The notes below the pieces were generated by a model. The model did not search any database. It saw nothing but the letters and a program-made list of their open reading frames with translations, and was not told where the DNA came from. This document shows, one piece after another, positions 58,061 to 64,000 of a DNA stretch of 64,000 nt; position 1 is the stretch's first letter; each line of letters starts with the position of its first letter. This DNA comes from Pirellulaceae bacterium (GTDB lineage: Bacteria > Planctomycetota > Planctomycetia > Pirellulales > Pirellulaceae), in assembly GCA_026004795.1 (NCBI GenBank), contig BPJV01000008.1, positions 181,895-245,894 on the forward strand. Reading direction: 5' to 3'. A program made the translations under genes and the position numbers.

Positions 58061-58402
58061 ATGTTTAAGAATCTGACCGACATGGCCAATCTACTCAAGC
58101 AGTCCACGTCGATCGCCAAGCGGGTACAAGAGATTCGCTCTCAACTGGCCGCCGAAGTCGTCACGGGGTCTGCCGGTGCCGACCTGATCCGTGTCGAAGT
58201 CAACGGCATCGGCGAGGTGTTGCGTCTGTGTATCGCCGATGAGCTGTTTCAGAAGCATGACAAAGAGTTGCTCGAAGAACTTATCCCGGTGGCGTTGAAC
58301 GATGCTTTGAGCAAGGTGCGATCGTTGCATGTAGAGAAAGTCAAAGAGGTCACCGGCGGCATTTCCGTTCCGGGACTCGACGAAGCACTGGGAGGCCTGT
58401 AG
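58061..58402 (+). CDS. ybaB: YbaB/EbfC nucleoid-associated protein
   Basis: A 113-aa protein. Start ATG 58061 (MFKNLTDMANLLKQ) is preferred to in-frame 58034 because AGGAAATCAGGA precedes it and the family begins this way. The family core VEVNGIGEVLRLCIADEL is clear, with a C-terminal helix KVKEVTGGISVPGLDEAL. These dimers bind DNA as a tweezer-like fold. The gene lies between dnaX and recR (8 bp to recR), the conserved order of the recombination/replication operon. Confidence 0.93.
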   Translation: MFKNLTDMANLLKQSTSIAKRVQEIRSQLAAEVVTGSAGADLIRVEVNGIGEVLRLCIADELFQKHDKELLEELIPVALNDALSKVRSLHVEKVKEVTGGISVPGLDEALGGL

Positions 58403-58409
58403 GACAATC

Positions 58410-59021
58410 ATGGCGACTGGCATGGATGGTAATTCCTCGGCAGTACGCGAGCTGATTGAGCAACTGGCGCGCCTGCCCGGTATTGGGCGTAAGTCGGCCG
58501 AGCGTTTGGCCTTTCATCTGTTGCGCGTCAGTGAGTCCGAGGCGCTCGCGCTGGCAGAAGCCATCCGCAGAGTGCGCGAAAGCGTCGGGTACTGCCAACA
58601 ATGCTTCAACCTTGCCGAACAGGAGCGGTGTGAAATCTGTCTCGATCCGACGCGGGACCGGAGCCGCATCTGCGTCGTTGAACAACCACGCGACTTGATG
58701 GCCATCGAGCAAGCCGGCGTCTACCGTGGCTTGTACCATGTCCTGTTGGGACGCATAGCACCTTTGGAAGGAATCGGACCGGAACAATTGACCATCGAAG
58801 CCCTGGTCGATCGAGTGCGGAACGGCGCGTTTCAGGAGGTGATCATGGCCACCAATCCAACGGTTGAAGGGGATGGTACAGCGCTTTACCTGTCCAACCG
58901 ACTGGCCGAATGCTCCGTAGAGATCACTCGCCTGGCGCGGGGCATCACGGCTGGTAGCATCCTCGAGCATACCAATCGTGAGATTCTGGTCGACGCTCTC
59001 AGCGGACGGCAACGCATGTGA
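58410..59021 (+). CDS. recR: Recombination mediator RecR
   Basis: A 203-aa RecR, acting with RecF/RecO in loading RecA at gaps. The N-terminal helix-hairpin-helix is LARLPGIGRKSAERLAFHLL. The zinc finger has all four Cys (CQQCFNLAEQERCEIC, near residues 62-77). The Toprim domain follows (ICVVEQPRDLMAIEQAGVYR, HVLLGRIAPLEGIGPE) with the C-terminal VIMATNPTVEGDGTALYL and TRLARGITAGSILEHTN. Length and motifs are normal. It is the last gene of the dnaX-ybaB-recR set. Confidence 0.97.
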   Translation: MATGMDGNSSAVRELIEQLARLPGIGRKSAERLAFHLLRVSESEALALAEAIRRVRESVGYCQQCFNLAEQERCEICLDPTRDRSRICVVEQPRDLMAIEQAGVYRGLYHVLLGRIAPLEGIGPEQLTIEALVDRVRNGAFQEVIMATNPTVEGDGTALYLSNRLAECSVEITRLARGITAGSILEHTNREILVDALSGRQRM

Positions 59022-59433
59022 CGTGCCGTGGACCGCGTGCCGCCAGCGAAGCTTTGGGGGAGTGCGAAAAGGACGCCTGTTGCGGTCATCGGCACCTTCC
59101 AGCGTATTGGCGGCCGTTTTCTGGCGACGAGGGAGTGGAACCAAGGGAACCGGTCGGGGGCGAGGGAAATCATTTTCAGCGGTGGGCGATGACCTCTCTT
59201 GCGACGTTCGGTTGGTCTGCGTCGAAAAGCAGCCGTTCATGCTCGCCTGTTCAGTGGCATCCGGGACGTAATCACTGGGGGGACGGGTAGCGGTAGGAAC
59301 TAGCAACCGAAATCGGTTACAATGGGGAATCGGGGAGCCTTAGCTTCGCGATCAAGCCACCTGTCCGTGGTGTGGCTAACCGGATTCCTCCGCCGTCTCT
59401 CCTACCCTCCGTTCCCGCCAAGGGTGCTTTCCG
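59022..59433. other. Intergenic region between recR and PSD1 gene
   Basis: No gene is recognised. A hairpin-capable segment AGCCACCTGTCCGTGGTGTG (about 59354-59373, followed by GCT) lies in the presumed leader of the next gene; it does not match a riboswitch class I know. Confidence 0.4.
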
Positions 59434-62313
59434 ATGATGTCGCCCACGTTTGACCTGCGAACTATATTGCTGCGCCTGATTGGAATGGTCGCGACCTGCG
59501 GATGGATGTCAATCGCCGTAGGTCAAGCACCATCAGGGGTGGAGCTGTTCGAAGCCAGGATTCGTCCGGCGCTCATCGAATACTGTTTGGATTGTCATAG
59601 TACCGAGACGGAGGCCAGTGGTGGATTGGCCTTGGATTCTCGAGTTGGCTGGCAACGCGGGGGGGATTCCGGGCCGGCGATTCGCCCGGGCAATCTGGAG
59701 GATAGCCTGCTATGGCGGGCTATCAGTTATCGTGACCCCCATTTGCAGATGCCTCCTGACGGAAAGCTTCCGGCAACGGTGTTGCGGGACTTCGCCCGCT
59801 GGATCGAGGAAGGAGCGACCGATCCGAGAGCTATGGCCAAGGAGCCAGCAGATCGTCCATCTCGCGGATTGCCGGTGGAACGCGCGGCGGAACACTGGGC
59901 TTACCGCCCGCTGACGCGCCCCCAAGTACCCGGAGGAGCAGCAAACCCGATCGACGCATTCGTTTACGCCAAGTTGCGTGAGCTGGAGATTCCGGCTGCC
60001 GGTCCCGCCGCTCCCCACGTACTGGTTCGTCGGCTGTACTTCGACCTGACTGGCTTACCGCCAACACCGGGCGAGATTCGTCGTGGTGTGGCGATGATTA
60101 GCGATGGGCGCATCGAGGAATTGGTAGATCGCTTGTTGGCTTCCCCTCGCTTCGGCGAGCATGTGGGGCGGCGGTGGTTGGATGTGGTTCGGTTTGCGGA
60201 ATCGATCACTTTGCGCGGATTTGTGCTACCAGAGGCGTGGCGATATCGAGACTACGTCATCGAGGCGTTTAATGAAGATCGTCCCTTCGACGTCATGATC
60301 TGCGAGCAAGTAGCAGGCGATCTGATGACGGCAACGTCGGTCGCCCAGCGGCAGCGGCAACTGATCGCTACGGCGCTGCTGGCGATGGGCAACACGAACT
60401 TGGAGCGTCAGGACAAGGCGCAATTGGAGATGGACTATATCGATGAGCAGCTCGAGGTGATCGGTCGGGCGTTCCTCGCTCAAACGCTCGGTTGCGCGCG
60501 GTGCCATGATCACAAATTCGATCCGATTCCGACGAAGGATTATTATGCTCTGGCCGGCATTCTGAGGTCGGCCGTGGGTTTGGAACATGACAACGTTTCG
60601 CGGTGGATCGAACGCCCGCTTCCCTTGCCTCCGGAGGAGGAACAGCGGTATGCCGAACTGCAGGAACGGCACGACCGGTTGGAGCAGGAATTGAAGCGGC
60701 TGGAGAAACGTTTGGCTGCCTGGGGACGTCCGACCACCTCGTCGATTGATCCCGCCACGCTTGCTGGCGTCGTGGTCGACAGTTCCCAAGCGCGACTGGT
60801 TGGGCAATGGACCGCGTCGACGTTTACCAAACCGTTCATCGCAGACGGCTATTTGCATGATGGCAATGCGGAGAAAGGGCGTAAGACGGCGACGTTCGAA
60901 CCGCTCGGTCTGCGGCCGGGGGAGTATGAAGTGCGATTGGCCTATACGGCGGGGAGCAATCGTGCCTCGCGCGTGCCGGTGCGTGTTTTCAGCGCCAATG
61001 AGCAGCAGACGGTCTACGTTGACCAACGTCGACCAGGAGCTATCGGCGACCTGTGGGTTTCTTTAGGAGAATTCTTCTTCGAAAAAGACGGCTTGGCCTA
61101 CGTGATGGTGTCCAACGAGGGAACCGATGGTTATGTGGTCGTCGACGCTGTGCAGTTCTTACCCGTCGACCGTGACGAAGCGGCCCACGGCGAGGCTAAA
61201 GGATCGGGAAGAACGGATAGCGCGCAGCAACAGGAACTCGCTTCGCTGACAGAGCGGCAGAAGGTGCTGCAAAAGGAGCTGAAGGAACTCCAAAACAAGT
61301 TGTCGTCCCGTCCGAAGTGCTTAACCATCGAAGAGAAGCGTCCGCCGCAGGACATTCCGATCCATATTCGCGGGGATGTGCATAATCTAGGGCAAACGGT
61401 ACCGAGAGGATTCTTGACCGCCTTGGGACCGGCCCAGCCGCAGATTCCTGCGCACTCGAGCGGCCGATGGGAACTGGCGCAATGGATTGCCAGTGAAAAG
61501 AATCCGTTAACGGCTCGTGTCTATGCGAATCGCCTATGGTTGTGGCTAATCGGTTCTTCATTGGCCGGAGATCCCAATAATTTTGGGACCACCGTAGAAC
61601 CTCCGTCTCACCCCGAATTGCTCGACTGGCTGGCAAGCCAATTGGTAGATCATGGGTGGTCGACCAAGTGGTTAGTGCGTCAGATCGTGTTATCCGAGAC
61701 CTACGCGCGGAGTCTGCAGGCGAACACGGCGAGAACCCTGGAGCAGGATCCTGCCAATCGTTTTTTGTGGCGCGCCAATTACAAACGGTTGCCCGTAGAA
61801 GCGGTTCGCGATGCGATGCTGGCGGTCAGCGGAGAACTCGATTTGACCATGTATGGGAGCTTGATCCGTCCGGGCACGCGTGCCGATTACAACTATGTGC
61901 ATGAAGGGACGCGCCGCACCGTTTATCATCCGGTGTTTCGCAACGCCTTGCCGCCCCTGCTCGAGGCATTCGATTTCGCCGACCCGAGTGTTTCGGTCGG
62001 CATGCGTGCCCGCAGTACGGTGGCCACCCAAGCGTTGGTGTTGCTCAATGATCCCTGGGTGCACCAGCGAGTCGAGGCGGCGGCGACGCGTTTCCACGAG
62101 CAGCTTGGAAGGCAATTTGGCGCGGGGAACAATGCGGCCGGCCACTGGGTAGATGCTATCTATTGGCATTTGCTCGGCCGTGCCCCCCTGGAGGAAGAAT
62201 CACGTGTGGCAGTGGAGTTTCTCACCGGAGGTGATCGGCCGATGAGCAAGCAGCGCGTGCAGCGGCTGGTGCATTCTTTGGTGGCCTCCATCGATTTCCG
62301 CTATTTGGATTAA
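59434..62313 (+). CDS. PSD1/PSCyt1 (DUF1549-DUF1553) protein with golvesin-like insert
   Basis: A 959-aa exported protein. The signal peptide is near residues 8-32 (LLRLIGMVATCGWMSIAVGQ). PSCyt1 carries CLDCH near residue 51. DUF1549 follows (IDAFVYAKLRELEIP...LTGLPPTPGE) with a second CARCHDHKFDPIP near residue 355. Unlike the paralogue at 627-3383, an extra beta-sandwich is inserted at about residues 445-570 (VVVDSSQARLVGQWTAST, ATFEPLGLRPGEYEVRLAYT, YVMVSNEGTDGYVVVDAVQF), which matches the golvesin/xanthan-lyase C-terminal-like domain, possibly carbohydrate-binding. A coiled coil and DUF1553 end the protein. The DUF1501 gene follows 28 bp downstream. Confidence 0.93.
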   Translation: MMSPTFDLRTILLRLIGMVATCGWMSIAVGQAPSGVELFEARIRPALIEYCLDCHSTETEASGGLALDSRVGWQRGGDSGPAIRPGNLEDSLLWRAISYRDPHLQMPPDGKLPATVLRDFARWIEEGATDPRAMAKEPADRPSRGLPVERAAEHWAYRPLTRPQVPGGAANPIDAFVYAKLRELEIPAAGPAAPHVLVRRLYFDLTGLPPTPGEIRRGVAMISDGRIEELVDRLLASPRFGEHVGRRWLDVVRFAESITLRGFVLPEAWRYRDYVIEAFNEDRPFDVMICEQVAGDLMTATSVAQRQRQLIATALLAMGNTNLERQDKAQLEMDYIDEQLEVIGRAFLAQTLGCARCHDHKFDPIPTKDYYALAGILRSAVGLEHDNVSRWIERPLPLPPEEEQRYAELQERHDRLEQELKRLEKRLAAWGRPTTSSIDPATLAGVVVDSSQARLVGQWTASTFTKPFIADGYLHDGNAEKGRKTATFEPLGLRPGEYEVRLAYTAGSNRASRVPVRVFSANEQQTVYVDQRRPGAIGDLWVSLGEFFFEKDGLAYVMVSNEGTDGYVVVDAVQFLPVDRDEAAHGEAKGSGRTDSAQQQELASLTERQKVLQKELKELQNKLSSRPKCLTIEEKRPPQDIPIHIRGDVHNLGQTVPRGFLTALGPAQPQIPAHSSGRWELAQWIASEKNPLTARVYANRLWLWLIGSSLAGDPNNFGTTVEPPSHPELLDWLASQLVDHGWSTKWLVRQIVLSETYARSLQANTARTLEQDPANRFLWRANYKRLPVEAVRDAMLAVSGELDLTMYGSLIRPGTRADYNYVHEGTRRTVYHPVFRNALPPLLEAFDFADPSVSVGMRARSTVATQALVLLNDPWVHQRVEAAATRFHEQLGRQFGAGNNAAGHWVDAIYWHLLGRAPLEEESRVAVEFLTGGDRPMSKQRVQRLVHSLVASIDFRYLD

Positions 62314-62341
62314 CCGCACCTTGTCAACAGGAGTCAATCGG

Positions 62342-63823
62342 ATGCGCAGCCATAAGCAAGCTTCGAGGTGCCGAGAGGAACAGGGCCAGTTCGTCGAGGA
62401 GCAGGCGTCTGCTCTGCAGCTATTGCGGCGTAATTGGTTGATGCAATCGGCCTGTGGATTCGCCGGAGTGGCGGCAACTGCGTTGGGGGCCGGCCCTGCC
62501 GGCGCCGCCGAAACCGGCTTTGCTGCGGCGCTCTCCCGTCCCCATCATCGACCGCGGGCCAAGCGGGTCATTTTCTTATTCATGCAGGGAGGTGTCAGTC
62601 AGGTGGATTCGTTTGACTACAAACCTCTGTTAGCCCGTCGCCACGGCGAAGAGATGGAGTTTGATGATGCGCGGCAGTTGGCCAAAACGGGCCAGCGGAC
62701 GCGGCAGCGGCTCATGCAATCGCCGTGGAAGTTCCGTCCGTACGGGGAATGTGGGCGGATGGTGTCCGATCTGTTTCCGGAAACGGCGCGGCATGTCGAT
62801 GACCTATGTTTTTTGCACGGCATGCACACCGAGGGAGTGGCCCATGGTCCGGCGACCTTGTTTCTTCACTGTGGAGCGACGAACTTTGTGCGGCCGTCGG
62901 TAGGCTCCTGGATCTACTACGGCTTGGGGACTGAGAATGCTGATCTGCCCGGTTTCGTTACCATCGCTCCCTCGTTAGGCAACGGGGGCCCACGCAACTA
63001 CGGTGCTGCCTTTCTTCCGCCGCGGTACCAAGGAACAAAGATCGGAAGTGCCGGGGCACGCCAATTGACGATGGCAGGGTTGGGGGAAACGCAGACCGTC
63101 GGCCAGACGGAAACCGTGGAATTGCTGCGCGCGCTCAACGTGGCCCAGCGTCGACGTCGGGACCCCGCAGTCGACGAATTCGACGCGGCGTTGCAATCGG
63201 TCGACCTGGCCTGGCGTACTCAAAGAGTGGCACCGGAGATCCTCGATTTGGAACGGGAGACAGCGGCGACATGGCGGCTGTATGGGATGGATGATCCGCA
63301 CACGCGCAGTTTTGGCGAAAAGTGCCTATTGGCTCGACGGCTATGCGAGCAGGGCGTGCGTTTCATCCAAGTCAACTATGGCGACAACTCTGCCAATCCC
63401 GCCTGGGACCAGCATTCGAACTTGCCGAAGCATGCTGAGCATGCACGTGCGGTCGACCGTCCCATAGCCGGGTTGCTTACCGACCTCAAGCAGCGGGGTT
63501 TGTTGGACGACACGATCGTGTGGTGGGGGGGAGAATTCGGACGCACACCTTATTCTCAAGACAACGGTACCGGTCGGGATCACAACCCTGGTGGTTTCAC
63601 GGTGTGGTTGGCCGGTGGGGGGTTTAAACCTGGATTCGCTTTCGGTAGAACCGATGAATTCGGCTTTCAGGGGATTGAGGGCAAGGTGCACATGCACGAT
63701 TTGCATGCCACGCTCCTCTACCAATTAGGACTGGATCACGAGCGGCTGACGTACCGATATGCAGGACGCGACTTTAGGTTGACCGATGTTTACGGTCGGG
63801 TGATCAAGGAAGTACTTGCCTGA
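62342..63823 (+). CDS. DUF1501 domain protein (intact copy)
   Basis: A 493-aa protein. ATG 62342 is preferred (CAGGAG ribosome-binding site) over an in-frame TTG at 62321. A Tat-like N-terminal segment (LLRRNWLMQSACGFAGVAAT) precedes the DUF1501 domain: VIFLFMQGGVSQVDSFDYKP, SPWKFRPYGECGRMVSDLFP, YGLGTENADLPGFVTIAPS, WGGEFGRTPYSQDNGTGRDH, and the final YAGRDFRLTDVYGRVIKEVL. The fold is alkaline-phosphatase-like; the reaction is unknown. It is partner of the PSD1 gene just upstream. This copy served as the template to locate the frameshift in the copy at 3505-4906. Confidence 0.94.
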   Translation: MRSHKQASRCREEQGQFVEEQASALQLLRRNWLMQSACGFAGVAATALGAGPAGAAETGFAAALSRPHHRPRAKRVIFLFMQGGVSQVDSFDYKPLLARRHGEEMEFDDARQLAKTGQRTRQRLMQSPWKFRPYGECGRMVSDLFPETARHVDDLCFLHGMHTEGVAHGPATLFLHCGATNFVRPSVGSWIYYGLGTENADLPGFVTIAPSLGNGGPRNYGAAFLPPRYQGTKIGSAGARQLTMAGLGETQTVGQTETVELLRALNVAQRRRRDPAVDEFDAALQSVDLAWRTQRVAPEILDLERETAATWRLYGMDDPHTRSFGEKCLLARRLCEQGVRFIQVNYGDNSANPAWDQHSNLPKHAEHARAVDRPIAGLLTDLKQRGLLDDTIVWWGGEFGRTPYSQDNGTGRDHNPGGFTVWLAGGGFKPGFAFGRTDEFGFQGIEGKVHMHDLHATLLYQLGLDHERLTYRYAGRDFRLTDVYGRVIKEVLA

Positions 63824-64000
63824 TTGGAAAATTACATCTTGGACGAACTGCTACCTGAACTTGGTGACAATCCACCATTCCAGATCCGGATTCCGGGCGA
63901 AGTGAATGTGGGGGTGACGCGACGCGTGCTCCGGCTGTTGGATACGCCCGCCATGCAGCGGTTGAAACGAATCAGTCAGCTGGGACTGGTGACACACGTC
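63824..64000 (+). CDS. HD-domain phosphohydrolase, 5' part only (cut by window end)
   Basis: An open frame begins at TTG 63824 (directly after the DUF1501 stop) or TTG 63839 and runs off the window. The readable segment GVTRRVLRLLDTPAMQRLKR followed by ISQLGLVTHV matches the start of HD superfamily phosphohydrolases (dGTPase-like), where a histidine-aspartate core would follow. No ATG is available before the conserved part, so a TTG start is likely. It is co-directional with the DUF1501 gene. Confidence 0.65.
   Translation, partial: MENYILDELLPELGDNPPFQIRIPGEVNVGVTRRVLRLLDTPAMQRLKRISQLGLVTHV

Noticed and set aside
59354..59376. Hairpin in the leader of the second PSD1 gene as a riboswitch
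   Set aside because: Only one short stem; no conserved core of a known riboswitch class.

Overview
This 64 kb window (moderately high GC) is chromosomal DNA from a planctomycete, most likely of the Pirellulales type. The evidence is the gene content: two pairs of a PSCyt1/DUF1549/DUF1553 cytochrome-like protein with a DUF1501 protein, a secreted sulfatase, a DUF1559 prepilin-like protein, CRTAC1 (VCBS/ASPIC-UnbV) proteins coupled to TPR proteins, and very large Ser/Thr kinases with beta-propeller-like tails next to an ECF-type sigma factor. Species cannot be named from the sequence alone.

Layout. 0.6-9.2 kb: PSD1/DUF1501 pair, sulfatase, M28 peptidase, small membrane protein. 9.6-18.9 kb (minus strand): a signalling operon of ECF-type sigma factor, 1616-aa Ser/Thr kinase, double-FHA protein, FHA-transmembrane protein and an exported protein. 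19.3-26.5 kb: a periplasmic nitrate reductase locus with napD-napA-napB-like on plus and, divergently, a tetraheme cytochrome, a Tat-type ferredoxin-like protein and an NrfD-type membrane subunit; no NapC/NapGH is present, so the NrfD module probably delivers quinol electrons. 26.6-35.8 kb (minus): lipoprotein plus two tandem TPR/CRTAC1 modules and an alpha/alpha-toroid-like protein. 35.8-38.0 kb: gene-poor stretch with an IS256-type transposase remnant. 38.0-46.3 kb: DUF1559 protein, membrane protein, pdxA, a second giant kinase. 46.3-54.0 kb: a degraded type I restriction-modification island (hsdM, four-helix-bundle gene, Fic C-terminal remnant, hsdS split by an ochre codon, hsdR lacking its nuclease and first helicase half), bracketed by inverted copies of a dispersed repeat and carrying three kinds of minisatellite. 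54.5-59.0 kb: Arg-rich disordered protein, SRP RNA, dnaX, ybaB, recR. 59.4-64 kb: second PSD1/DUF1501 pair and the start of an HD-domain gene.

The observations I rate highest are: a ten-A tract in dnaX where slippage either way stops translation at once (gamma/tau production), with the DnaX zinc-binding cysteines also absent; the repeat-bracketed, decaying RM island; the non-canonical Nap electron-input module with a duplicated tetraheme NapB-like protein; an SRP RNA with an atypical apical loop; and four single-base frameshifts in otherwise well-preserved genes, which may be sequence errors or recent lesions. I did not find a wholly new system that I can support; the RM island and Nap locus are the best candidates for follow-up.
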